Positions 45,587-55,400 of a stretch of DNA of 64,000 nucleotides are shown one piece after another. Numbering within the stretch: the first letter of the stretch is position 1; each line of letters opens with the position of its first letter. This DNA comes from PALSA-243 sp963743705 (GTDB lineage: Bacteria > Acidobacteriota > Terriglobia > Bryobacterales > Bryobacteraceae), in contig CAVUQS010000019.1 in NCBI GenBank assembly GCA_963743705.1, forward strand, positions 620,001 through 684,000, in the 5' to 3' direction. The translations under genes and the position numbers were made by a program. The notes beneath the pieces are model-generated. The model had not been told where the DNA came from. It did no database searches and was given only the letters and a program-made list of their open reading frames with translations.

Positions 45587-45871
45587 TTAGCCGACGGTTT
45601 CACTGCCCGTTCCGGCCGCGCCGCGGGCCGGCAGCAAACGGTCCCGATGAGAGAAGCAGAACTGTATGAACGCTTCTTCCTTGATCATCATGCGCCCGGG
45701 GAACGGAATCGCCTCGTAGGCAAATTTGAATAACGACCGCATGGAATCGTCGTTGTTAGCTGCCGACAACGCGGCAGGACCAATTTTCTCTTGAAATATC
45801 TGTTGCACCTTCGGCCAGTGTTCTTCGATCTTATCTAGAGCGTTCTGGTCGAGCTTATCTCTCCAACCCAT
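45587..45871 (-). CDS. 94-residue helical protein, first gene of the TIR-peptidase group
   Basis: Starts at ATG 45871 after AGGAGG at 5 bases, a strong ribosome site. The protein is helical: MGWRDKLDQNALDKIEEHWP, QEKIGPAALSAANNDDSMRSL, IPFPGRMMIKEEAFIQFC. It is not recognised as a named family. Its stop is 27 bases before the TIR-beta gene, and that is 65 bases before the peptidase gene, all on the minus strand. Confidence 0.6.
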   Translation of the reverse strand: MGWRDKLDQNALDKIEEHWPKVQQIFQEKIGPAALSAANNDDSMRSLFKFAYEAIPFPGRMMIKEEAFIQFCFSHRDRLLPARGAAGTGSETVG

Positions 45872-46001
45872 TAGCGCCTCCTGGCGTATGTCGTGCCGGC
45901 GCTTGAATGCTACCATACGCCAATCTTCGCCGGATCCATTCGCCGATTGACAGGCACGGGGATGGCGAATGATAATCGTGACCCTACCAAGAAGGGGTGC
46001 G

Positions 46002-46526
46002 ATGAAACTTCGGATTGTAGTGATGGCGATGATGGTGGCTGCGGGCGGGGTGCAGGCACAGACAACGGTCAAGCGCATCTATAGCGCTGCTACCCCGGTG
46101 GCGTCCCAGCGTTTTGCCTCGGCGATTTGGGCGGGCGATACGCTGTATCTGGCGGGACAGATGGCTGATCCGGTCAAGGGCACGCCCGCGGTTTATGGCG
46201 ATACCGAGACGCAAACGATGAGCGTGCTGGCGAAGATCAAAAGTATTTTGAAGACACAGGGTCTGACGATGGGCGACATCGTGCAGATGGATTGTTTTAC
46301 CGCGGGGGATCCGGCGAAGGGCGGGAAGATGGATTTTGCGGGGTTGAATGCGGCTTATGCGAAGTTCTTTGGGACTTCGGATCAGCCTAACAAGCCCGTC
46401 CGAGCGGCAATGCAGGTTGCGGCGCTGGCGACGGACTGGGGGCTGGTCGAGATACAGGTGGTTGCGGTAAGGAGCAAAACTGCGACGCAGGAAGTGGTGC
46501 AGTTGCAGCCCGGCCCTCAGAAATGA
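46002..46526 (+). CDS. Exported RidA/YjgF-like protein
   Basis: A 174-residue protein from ATG 46002 (AAGAAGGGG upstream). It has a signal peptide (KLRIVVMAMMVAAGGVQAQ) followed by the RidA fold: IYSAATPVASQRFASAIWAGDTLYLAGQMAD, MSVLAKIKSILKTQGLTMGDIVQM, DQPNKPVRAAMQVAAL, VEIQVVAV. RidA normally deaminates enamine/imine intermediates in the cytosol and uses an Arg in its R-x-(A/V) motif (here VRAAM). Export is unusual and suggests a different substrate. Confidence 0.85.
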   Translation: MKLRIVVMAMMVAAGGVQAQTTVKRIYSAATPVASQRFASAIWAGDTLYLAGQMADPVKGTPAVYGDTETQTMSVLAKIKSILKTQGLTMGDIVQMDCFTAGDPAKGGKMDFAGLNAAYAKFFGTSDQPNKPVRAAMQVAALATDWGLVEIQVVAVRSKTATQEVVQLQPGPQK

Positions 46527-46561
46527 AACCGGCTTAAGGCCGTTCCCTCTATGATGGCAGG

Positions 46562-47170
46562 ATGCCGGAGTTTCACTTCTACGAGCCATCGAAGGGTCAT
46601 GGGTTGCCGCACGATCCGTTTAAGGCGATCGTCGCGCCGCGGCCGATCGGTTGGCTCTCCACGCGGGACAGCGAGGGGCGCGTCAATCTTGCCCCCTATA
46701 GCTTCTTCAATGCAGTTTGCGACCGGCCACCGATGGTGATGTTCAGCTCGTCGGGGTGGAAGGATACGGTCCGCAATATCGAGGCGACCGGGGAATTTGT
46801 GTGCAACCTTGTGACGCGGGAATTGGCGGAGAAGATGAATCTGACTTCGGCCATGCTGCCGCATGGGACGAATGAATTCGAGCTGGCCGGACTCGCGGCG
46901 GCGCCTAGCCGGATTGTGGGGCCGCCGCGCGTGGCGGAAGCGCCGGCGGCCCTCGAATGCAGGCTGATACAGATTCTGCAGCTTCGCGATCTAGACGGGC
47001 GGCAACTGGATCAATACGTCACGATCGGACAAGTGGTTGGAGTGCATATCGAACAGAGCTATTTGAAGGACGGGGTTTTCGATCTGCTTGCGGCTCACCC
47101 GGTTCAGCGCGCGGGATATACCGCGGATTACACTGAGGCCACGACGGGATTCCGCATGAAGCGGCCTTGA
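46562..47170 (+). CDS. Flavin reductase family (FMN-binding) protein
   Basis: A 202-residue flavin reductase-like split-barrel protein: PFKAIVAPRPIGWLSTRD, VNLAPYSFFNAVCDRPPMVMF, KDTVRNIEATGEFVCNLV, then a C-terminal region with ALECRLIQILQLRDLDG. These proteins bind FMN and reduce it, or act on small aromatic or oxidised substrates. It starts 35 bases after the RidA gene. The ATG follows GGCAGG. Confidence 0.88.
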   Translation: MPEFHFYEPSKGHGLPHDPFKAIVAPRPIGWLSTRDSEGRVNLAPYSFFNAVCDRPPMVMFSSSGWKDTVRNIEATGEFVCNLVTRELAEKMNLTSAMLPHGTNEFELAGLAAAPSRIVGPPRVAEAPAALECRLIQILQLRDLDGRQLDQYVTIGQVVGVHIEQSYLKDGVFDLLAAHPVQRAGYTADYTEATTGFRMKRP

Positions 47171-47214
47171 TCGGCGCGCTTCGCGCGCTTGCGCCCGGCC
47201 GGAGGCCCGCGCTA
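47167..47214 (+). repeat. REP-like palindromic repeat, copy 2
   Basis: The copy overlaps the flavin reductase stop and fills the gap to the next gene: GATCGGCGCGCTTCGCGCGC then TTGCGCCCGGCCGGAGGC. It has the same GCGCGC dyad as copy 1 with one changed loop base and one inserted C. A partial third copy (GATCGGCGCGCTACGCC) begins at 48147. Confidence 0.55.
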
Positions 47215-47235
47215 CTTAAGAAACAGGAGGTTTCG

Positions 47236-48135
47236 ATGCGTGTTTTTGTCACTGGAGCAACCGGGTTTATCGGTTCGGCTATTGTTCGCGAGTTAATCGA
47301 CGCGGGCCATCAGGTGGTGGGAACGGCTCGGAGCGATGCGGGCGCGAAATCGCTCGCGGCGGCCGGGGCACAGGCGCATCGCTGCGATCTGGAAGACCTG
47401 GAAAGCTTGCGGAGCGGAGCGGCTGCGGCCGACGGCGTGATTCACACGGCCTTTATCCATGACTTCTCGAAGTTCGCGGCGAATTGTGAGATAGACCGGC
47501 GGGCCATTGAGGCGCTTGGCGACGCGCTGGCGGGCTCGGAGCGGCCGTTGATTGTCACCTCAGGGACGGCGCTGCTTGCGCCAGGACGCCTTGCGACGGA
47601 AGACACTGAGCCCCCTTCGGGCAACGCCGCGATTCCGCGCGTTTCCGAACAGACGGCGCTGGCGATGGCGCCGCGAGGCGTGCGGGCGTCGGTGGTGCGG
47701 CTGCCGCCTTCGGTGCATGGCGAGGGCGATCATGGTTTCGTTCCGCTACTGATCGGTATGGCACGGGAGAAAGGGACCGCGGCGTATGTGGGCGAGGGGC
47801 TCAACCACTGGCCGGCGGTGCACCGGCTGGACGCTGCGCATCTCTACAGGCTGGCGCTGGAGAAGGGTTCGGCGGGCGCGCGGTATCACGGCGTCGCCGA
47901 GCAGGGCGTGCCGTTCCGGGACATCGCGGGCGTGATTGGGCGGCGTCTGAACGTGCCGGTGGTGAGTAAGACCGCGGAGGAAGCGGCCGCGCATTTCGGG
48001 TGGTTCGCCCACTTCGCGGCGATCGATAATTTGGCTTCGAGTGAGCGGACGCGGGAAGTGTTGGGGTGGGAGCCGAAGCAGGCGGGGCTGATCGCGGATA
48101 TGGACCAGCCGAGCTACTTCGCTCAGCGAGGGTGA
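47236..48135 (+). CDS. NAD(P)-dependent SDR-family epimerase/reductase
   Basis: A 299-residue extended-type short-chain dehydrogenase from ATG 47236 (AGGAGG, 6 bases upstream). It has the Rossmann GATGFIGSAIV (7-17), a substrate region with VTSGTALLAPGRLATED and the catalytic-loop-like area RVSEQTALAMAPRG. The classical Tyr-x3-Lys is not obvious, so the activity is uncertain. Convergent with the Gfo/Idh/MocA operon. Confidence 0.8.
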   Translation: MRVFVTGATGFIGSAIVRELIDAGHQVVGTARSDAGAKSLAAAGAQAHRCDLEDLESLRSGAAAADGVIHTAFIHDFSKFAANCEIDRRAIEALGDALAGSERPLIVTSGTALLAPGRLATEDTEPPSGNAAIPRVSEQTALAMAPRGVRASVVRLPPSVHGEGDHGFVPLLIGMAREKGTAAYVGEGLNHWPAVHRLDAAHLYRLALEKGSAGARYHGVAEQGVPFRDIAGVIGRRLNVPVVSKTAEEAAAHFGWFAHFAAIDNLASSERTREVLGWEPKQAGLIADMDQPSYFAQRG

Positions 48136-48156
48136 AGGCGGAAAATGATCGGCGCG

Positions 48157-49518
48157 CTACGCCACTTTGTAGCCGTAGGGGGCGCGCTGGGGGCGGCTGA
48201 GCATGGCGTTGGCTGCGTCGTCGCGGTTGAAGCGCTCGCGGACGGGGTCCCAGGAGAGGTGGCGCTTGGTCTTCATGGCGATGTGGTGCAGCAGGCAGGT
48301 GGAGCAGGCGCGGTGGGCGATTTCCGCGGTCGTGACCGGCGTCTTGCGGCTGCGGACGCAATCGAGCCAGTTGGCGTGATGCTCGGCGCTGGTGTAGAGG
48401 TGGATTTCGTTGGGGCCGATGACGCTGGTCAGGATCTTGGGGTCGCTCGCGACTAAGGGCGGCGTATCGGGCTTGGCGACGGGATCGCTGGGCGTGGCCA
48501 TGCCGTCGCGGGTGACGAAGATCCAGCCTTTGGTTCCGATGAATTTGATGCCGTTGGGATAGTCGCCGGAAATCGACATGGTCATGCCGTTGGCGTAGCG
48601 GCCTTCGGTCTTGAATTTACCGTGGACGTTCCAGAGGCCGCTGGTGGGGAACTCGGCCGTGCCCCAGATTTCGACGGGGCCGGTGAGCTCGGTGTTCATG
48701 CCCCAGTGCGCGGTATCGATGTGGTGCGCGCCCCAGCCGGTGATCATGCCTGCGCCGAATTGCTCGCAGCGCAGCCACCCAGGGCGGTCGAAACCCTTCT
48801 GCGGGTGCACGCGCATCTCGGTGTAGTAGACGAGCGGCGTGCTGCCCAGCCAGGCGTCGTAGTTCAGATTCTTGGGCACGGGCATTTCAGGCGCTTCGGG
48901 GCCGGAAGGATCGCCGGGCAATCCGACTTCGACGTGCTTGACGTCGCCGATGCGGCCGTTGCGGACTAACTCGCAGCAACGGTGAAACTGCTTCCAGGAG
49001 CGCTGCTGCGAGCCGATTTGGAAAACGCGGCCGGAGGCTTTGATTTGATCGGCCATGTAGCGGCCTTCGGCGATGGTGAGCGACGCGGGCTTCTGCAAGT
49101 AGACGTCTTTGCCGGCGTGGACGGCGCTGACGGCGAGGACAGCGTGCTGATGATCGGGCGTGGAAATTGTGACGGCGTCGATGTCTTTGTTGGCCAGTAA
49201 CTCGTGGAAATCGCGGTAGCCTTTGACGTCGGAGGTTTTTCCGTCTTCCTTATACCAGCCGTTGATGAGCGCTTTCCCGGCCTCGACACGGTTGGCGTCG
49301 AGATCGCACACGGCCATGATGCGGGCGGTCTCGTACTTGCGGATGGCGGGGAGATCGTGCGTGCGCGAGATGCGGCCAACGCCGATGGCGCCGACGTTGA
49401 TGCGGTTGCTGGGCGCGTTCTGGCCGAAGACCGACGAGGGAACGATGGTGGGGAAACCGGCGGCGACGGCGGCTCCCGCGGTCTTGAGAATCGATCGGCG
49501 AGATATGTTTCTGGGCAT
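48157..49518 (-). CDS. Gfo/Idh/MocA family oxidoreductase, Tat-exported (A)
   Basis: A 453-residue protein starting at ATG 49518 with AAGGA upstream. The twin-Arg signal is SRRSILKTAGAAVAAGFP; the NAD-binding fold begins INVGAIGVGRISRTHDLPAI, with DAVTISTPDHQHAVLAVSAVHAG and the QKPASLTIAEG motif (EKP in most relatives). C-terminal GFO/IDH/MocA domain: GWGAHHIDTAHWGMNTELTGPVE. It probably oxidises a sugar or sugar acid in the periplasm. It is the last gene in the CE15 operon and is followed by a convergent gene. Confidence 0.88.
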   Translation of the reverse strand: MPRNISRRSILKTAGAAVAAGFPTIVPSSVFGQNAPSNRINVGAIGVGRISRTHDLPAIRKYETARIMAVCDLDANRVEAGKALINGWYKEDGKTSDVKGYRDFHELLANKDIDAVTISTPDHQHAVLAVSAVHAGKDVYLQKPASLTIAEGRYMADQIKASGRVFQIGSQQRSWKQFHRCCELVRNGRIGDVKHVEVGLPGDPSGPEAPEMPVPKNLNYDAWLGSTPLVYYTEMRVHPQKGFDRPGWLRCEQFGAGMITGWGAHHIDTAHWGMNTELTGPVEIWGTAEFPTSGLWNVHGKFKTEGRYANGMTMSISGDYPNGIKFIGTKGWIFVTRDGMATPSDPVAKPDTPPLVASDPKILTSVIGPNEIHLYTSAEHHANWLDCVRSRKTPVTTAEIAHRACSTCLLHHIAMKTKRHLSWDPVRERFNRDDAANAMLSRPQRAPYGYKVA

Positions 49519-49520
49519 GC

Positions 49521-50669
49521 TTAAATCCTTTTGGCGTCGCGCTGCGCCTTGAGCGAGACTTCCGCGATGAGGAGCGCCTGCTCCTGGTCTTGCGCGGTGT
49601 GCGTGCGGTTGACGACGTCGGAGACAAACTGCGGGCCGAAGGGGAGCGGCAGGTTGCTGCAATCGATGTAGCGCGTCTGCTTTTGATCGACGACGAACAG
49701 ATGGTTGCCGCCGGGGCGGCCGGCGATATCGACGTACTTGCGCATCTCCATGTAACCGTCGGTTCCGAGGACGAAGCAACGGCCGTCGCCCCAGACGCCG
49801 AGCCCTTTCGGCGTGAACCAATCGACGCGGACGTAACCGACGCCACGGTTGCCGTGCAGCATGACGTCGCCGAAATCCTGGAACTTGGCGCGGTGCTTGT
49901 AATTGAAGTTGGCGACCTGCGCGGCGACGACTTCGACGGAGGTGGAGCCGGTGTAGTAGATGAACTGATCGACCTGGTGCGAGCCGATGTCGCAGAGGAT
50001 GCCGCCGTAGCGCTCGGGATCCCAGAACCAGTCGGGGCGCACGGGTTCATTGACCTGATGGGGAGCAATGTTGATGACTTGAATTACGCGGCCGATGGCG
50101 CCGGCCTGTAGCATCTCACCGGCCTTAACGGCAGCTTTGACGCCGAGACGTTCGGAATACATGATGCCGAAGATGCGGCCGGTTTCTTTTACGGCCTGGC
50201 GGACTTCGGCGAGACGGGCGAGAGTTAGGATGCCGGGCTTGTCGGTGAGATAGTCCTTGCCGTGGCGCATGACGCGCATGCCGATGGGCGCGCGCAGATC
50301 GGGAATCGCGGAGGAGGCGACGAGTTGGATGGAGGGATCGTTGAGGATTTCGTCTTCACTCGCGACCACCTTCACGGTGGGATTGCGGCGGCGATAATCG
50401 GCCAGGCGCCCGGGGCTGTCCGAGTAGACCGAGACGAGCTGGCCGCCGCCGCGTTTGAGCGCTTCGGTGATGCCGTTGATGTGATCGTGATCCACGCCGA
50501 TGACGGCGAATTTGATGGAGTACTTGGGCGCGGTTTCCTGCGGGGCGCTGGCGACCTCATACGACACGGGGCCGGGGGCCGCCAGCGCGGCCTCGGAGAC
50601 GCCGGCCATCATTCCAGCGGAACCCGCGGCTTGCAAAAGCGACCGGCGGCTGATGCGGTTTTTTCTCAT
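49521..50669 (-). CDS. Gfo/Idh/MocA family oxidoreductase, Tat-exported (B)
   Basis: A 382-residue relative of the neighbour: twin-Arg signal (SRRSLLQAAGSAGMMAGV), NAD fold from KFAVIGVDHDHINGITEALK, the DKPGILTLARLAEV motif and YGGILCDIGSHQVDQFIYYTG. It begins 19 bases after the CE15 stop and ends 2 bases before the other Gfo gene's start, so the three form one operon. The His-Asp-His near the nucleotide site (VDHDH) differs from the usual GxGxxG and may mark a special subfamily. Confidence 0.87.
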   Translation of the reverse strand: MRKNRISRRSLLQAAGSAGMMAGVSEAALAAPGPVSYEVASAPQETAPKYSIKFAVIGVDHDHINGITEALKRGGGQLVSVYSDSPGRLADYRRRNPTVKVVASEDEILNDPSIQLVASSAIPDLRAPIGMRVMRHGKDYLTDKPGILTLARLAEVRQAVKETGRIFGIMYSERLGVKAAVKAGEMLQAGAIGRVIQVINIAPHQVNEPVRPDWFWDPERYGGILCDIGSHQVDQFIYYTGSTSVEVVAAQVANFNYKHRAKFQDFGDVMLHGNRGVGYVRVDWFTPKGLGVWGDGRCFVLGTDGYMEMRKYVDIAGRPGGNHLFVVDQKQTRYIDCSNLPLPFGPQFVSDVVNRTHTAQDQEQALLIAEVSLKAQRDAKRI

Positions 50670-50688
50670 GCTGGTTTCGACTCTACAC

Positions 50689-52157
50689 TCATTTGGATTT
50701 GACGGCAACGACGGCCATGTGGCGGCTGGCGAAGTCGAGGAAGAAGGGCCAATTGGGCGCGTCGGTGTGACCGGCGCTGTGCTGGCGGAAGCCGATATCG
50801 CCACTGAGCAGAGCCGTCTCCATGGGCGGAAATTCGGTGACGCCGAGGTCTTTCTTGCCGAGGAGTTTGTAGACCGGACCAGCTCCGGCTCCGGCGAGGA
50901 ACGTGCCTTTGGCATCGACCCAGCCATCGCCGGCGTCGAGCGATCCGGCGCTGAGGAAGACGGGGCGCGGGGCAACCATGGCGACTAACTCGTGGGAGTC
51001 GACGGGGAGATCGTTGACGTGTAGGGGGCCGGAATATTTCAGGAAGTTCGGGGCCATCCAATGGTATTCGTTGGGGGCGGCGACATTTTCGACGAGCTCG
51101 CCCCAATTGCGGCGATGCAGCTTGGCTCCGCCTTCGCCGGAGGAACTGACGTAGGCAGTCCAGAAGCGCTGATCGTAGGCGACGGTGACGATGGCGGCCT
51201 TGCCATAGCGCGAATGGCCTTCGACGGCGACATGTTTGGCGTCGACGGATTTATCGGTCTCGAAATAGTCGAGCGCACGGCTGGCGCCCCAGCCCCACGC
51301 GCGGAGCGCGCCCCAATCGTCAACCGAGCGGGGCTTGCCTTTGTTGACCAGACCGATGATGCCCGCGGTGAGACCGGCGCCGTTATCGGCTTGAATGCTG
51401 GCAGGGTTGATAGTGGCGTAGCCCCAGCCCTTGGCCAACACTTGCTGCTGCCATGGCGGGCCGTAGGAGACGGGCGGCGTGGCGGGCGCTTTTTTCGCTC
51501 CGGCGGCGGCGGGGCCGCGGCCAGCGCCGAATCCAAATCCACCAAATTGCATGATGACGGGGACGGGGCCTTTGGCGTCGGCGGGCGTGTTGAGGACCAC
51601 TTGAATGTCGACCTTGATGGAGGGATCGATGGAGTTATCGACGTGCCCGACCAACTGCTTGGTGACGATGGCGAAATCACCGTTCGTGCCCTTGGTTGTC
51701 GAGACCACTTCCCACTTGACCGAAGGCGTCTTTTTCGGCATGCGGCCGTAGACTTCGCGATCGAAATCCTCGACGATCTCGGGGCGGCGCTGATTCCACC
51801 ACATGCGCGCGGAGGTCACCTTTTCACCGTTCTTTAAGGTGAGCGGGTCGGGGAGATTCGGATAGGGGTTGGCTTTCGATTCATCGTAATTGACCAAGCC
51901 GAGACGGCCGGGCTGCGGCTCGGGACGGGACTGCGGGCCGAGGCGCAGGGTATCGATGTGAAGAAGCGCGAGCATGCGCGCTCGATCGGCTTCGGATGCG
52001 GCGAGCGTGGGATTGGGCGCGGGTTGTTGCGCGGCGGGGCTTGTTGCGCCGCTGCGCTTGATTGCGCGCTGTGCAAGGCCCAGATGCTGAGTGGAACTAG
52101 TGCGAGTGGCGCTAAGGCCAGGCGCGGAAATCTTCGAATCCGTTGCGTACTTTGCAT
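50689..52157 (-). CDS. CE15 glucuronoyl esterase-like hydrolase, signal peptide frame-shifted
   Basis: The main frame reads an alpha/beta hydrolase of about 450 residues: WEVVSTTKGTNGDF, VPVIMQFGGFG, KGWGYATINPASIQADNG, WGWGASRALDYFE, the nucleophile in VEGHSRYGKAAIV (Ser), and the His in FRQHSAGHTDAPNWPFF. These match family CE15, which cleaves the ester between lignin and glucuronic acid of xylan. The signal peptide (MQSTQRIRRFPRLALAPLAL, ATG 52157) is in another frame, changing at about 52035-52060. The operon includes two exported Gfo/Idh/MocA proteins and is divergent from the TonB receptor. Confidence 0.88.
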
Positions 52158-52225
52158 GGCACCCCCAAGACCGGCAGACAATGCCGGCGGCATTGAGTAT
52201 CGCTGAGACGATATAATTTTTATCC

Positions 52226-52341
52226 AAAACTAATTCGGTGTCAACTGGCATTTTGGCCCGACTGCGCGCATTCTGACCCCGGGATAATTCCTGAAAACAT
52301 GAAACTTTTCTTGACACTAATTCACAAAACCGGCATATTAT
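52226..52341. promoter_or_regulatory. Back-to-back promoters with a shared inverted element
   Basis: On the plus strand TTGACA (52311-52316) is followed after 17-19 bases by CATATT/TATTAT (52334-52341), giving a start upstream of the receptor GTG at 52412. On the minus strand TTGACA (52243-52238) leads to an AT-rich -10 about 16 bases on, reading towards the CE15 gene. Both -35 boxes lie in related inverted words (AATTCGGTGTCAA and TTGACACTAATT), which may be one regulator's sites. Confidence 0.5.
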
Positions 52342-52411
52342 GTTCGACGCTGCAACAAACTCCGCTCTACGGTTCGCCGCGTTGACGACCAGGGAAAGCA
52401 GGAGAACGCTC

Positions 52412-55400
52412 GTGCATACTCGCCGGATACTGATTTTTGCCGCGATGGCCTGTCTGTTCACAGGCACGCGGTTATTCGGACAAGCTGAAAGTGGAACGGT
52501 GGTGGGAACCATTACCGATCAATCCGGAGCGGCCGTGGTCGGCGCCTCGGTAATGATTACTCACGCGACGACAAATTTCTCGCGAACCGTTACGACGAAC
52601 TCCAGCGGCCAGTACACGGCCAACCTTTTTCCGACGGGGACATTGACAATCGCAGTGGAACAGCCGGGGTTCAACCGGATGGTGCGGAACGGCCTGGAAC
52701 TGACGGCGGCGGACACGCTGACGGTGGATCTGCGGCTCACGCTAGGCAACGTTCAACAAACCTTGGAAGTGACAGCCGAGGCGTCGCTGGTGCAAACGCA
52801 GAGCGCCGCGGTCTCAACGCTGGTCTCGAACCAGCAGATTATTGAGACGCCGCTGAACGGGCGCTCTTTCGTGCAGCTGATTCCGATGATGCCGGGGGCT
52901 TCGCCGAGCAGCTCGGTCATGACGGCCGCGGTGGGCGCGTACGCCGGACAGCGAACGAATGTGTCGGTGGCGGTCAATGGGTCGATACCGAATAACAACA
53001 GTTATTTGATCGACGGCATTTACAACAAAGATATGTGGGTGAGCTATCTGGTGTTGGTGCCGTCGGTAGATGCGATCCAGGAAGTTCGAGTGCTGGCGAG
53101 TAACTACACGGCCGAATATGGCGCGGCGGCGGGCGCGACCACCGTGGTGCAGAGCAAGAGCGGCGGCAACGAATTTCACGGCGACGGATACGAGTTTCTG
53201 CGCAACAACGTGATGGACGCGAACACGTACTTCAATAATGCGGGCGGTGCGCCGCGGGCGGCGTTCCGGCGCAACGAGTTCGGCGGCATTCTGGGCGGAC
53301 CGATTCGCAAGAACAAAACGTTCTTCTTTGGGGATTATCAGGGCACGCGGGTGCGGCAACCTACTAATTCGGTGCAGACCATTCCTACGATTGCGCAACG
53401 GCAAGCGGTAACGACCGGCAATTTCAGCGCGGTGCAGACGACGCCGATGTACGACCCTTATTCGTTGACCAGCGCGGGGCTGCGGACGGCGTATCCAGGC
53501 AACGTGATTCCGAACAATGAACTGGATCCTCTGGCGGGCAAGCTGATGAGTCTTTTGCCCGCGCCGACTAACAGCCTGACTACGCGCAACTATCTTTTCA
53601 GCCCGGAGAACGCGGAGACGGACGATCAATTCGACGTGCGCGTGGACCAGAATCTCAGCGGGTCGGACCGCATTTTCTTCAAGTACAGCCGGCTGAACAC
53701 ATTTGGGGTGAGCGCGGGGTCGCTTCCCTCGGCGGCGAACGCGCCGATCAACATCGGGCCGGTTCTGACCGGCGGCATCGTGACCGAGTTAGGCAACTGG
53801 TCGACGACGTTCAACTATGTCAAGGTGTTCGGCGCGAACATCGTCAACGAGGTGCGCCTGGGTCTGGTGCGGCCGAGATACGACGATACGCTGGCGCAGG
53901 GCTCGCAGGCGCCGATCGCGGCAGAACTGGGAATCCCCGGCATTAACATCAGCGACCGCACGGGCGGCTTGCCGGGTTACGGCATCAGCGGCTACACGAC
54001 GATCGGGAACACGGCGCAATTTCCGGATCAGAATCACACTCTGACGTATCAGTTCGAGGACGTGCTGAATATCGTGAAGGGCTCGCACACGATCAAGATG
54101 GGCGCGCGCGTGTTGCGTCACGACTTCAACGGTTTCACAGTACAGAGCGCGCGCGGCGCTTACACGTTCAACGGACAGTTTACGCGACAGATCGGCGGCA
54201 GCGGCGGGTCGGCGCTGGCGGATTTTGCGATCGGAGGCTTTAATGGAGTTACGCGAAGCGTTCAATATGGCGTGTTCGGCATGCGCATGTGGGAGACCGG
54301 ATTCTTCATCGAAGATTCGTGGCGCGTGTCGAACCGGTTGACCGTGACTTACGGCCTGCGGCACGAAATGCAGGCGCCGCCTTACGAAGTAAATAACCGC
54401 TGGGCGAACTTCAATATTAATACGGGCATTTACGACCAGGCAGGCGTAAACGGAGCGAGCCGGGCGTTGGTAAGGCTCGATACGAATAACATCGCGCCGC
54501 GGGCCGGTATCGCCTACTTACTCACGCGCGACGGCAAGACGGTATTGCGAAGCGGAACGGGATTCTTCTATGTCGAGTCTTGGAACATGGGGAAGGAGCT
54601 TCATCAGGATCCGCCGATGACGGTGGGCCAGACTTTCACCACCGACCAAAATGCGGCGCCTCCGTTTACGATTTCAGCGGGTTTACCGCTGCCCGTGCAG
54701 CCGATCCTGACGAACCCGGCCACGCTCAATACGGGGTACACGCTGGAATACGACCCGGGCATGAAGATTCCGAAGGTGCTGCAGTGGAGCTTCGGGATAC
54801 AGCGGGAGCTTGCTCCCAGCCTGCTGCTGGACGTTTCTTACGTGGGGACGCGCGGGCTCGAGTTGTTGAATTCGATCAACGCCAATCAACCGGTTCCGGG
54901 TCCGGGCGACTTCAACCCGCGAAGGCCGCTTTATGGACTGGACCCGCTGCTCGGCGACGTAGACTACCGGACCAATTTTGGAGCGTCGAAATATCAGTCG
55001 TTGCAGATGAGCCTGCGGAAGAGATTGAGTCACGGATTATCCGGCGGCGTGGCCTATACGTGGTCGCATAACCTGACTAATACGCGCGGGCCGGCGGCTT
55101 CAACGCGCCCGGAGAATTCCTATTGCAGCGCTTGCGATTGGGGCAACGCGGGCGAGGACCGGCGGCAGACGCTGGTCTTCAATCACGTTTACCAGTTGCC
55201 TTTCGGCGCGGGCCGGCAATTTCTAAACAAGGGCGCGCTGGGATATATCGTGGGCAACTGGGATCTCACGGGAGTGTGGACATTCTACACCGGCCAATGG
55301 ACATCGCCGAGCCTTTCGGCGTCGGTGTCGAACGCGACGACGACTTCGGGCAACGTGACGGCGACGGAGCGGCCGAATTACATCTCGAATCCGAATCTGC

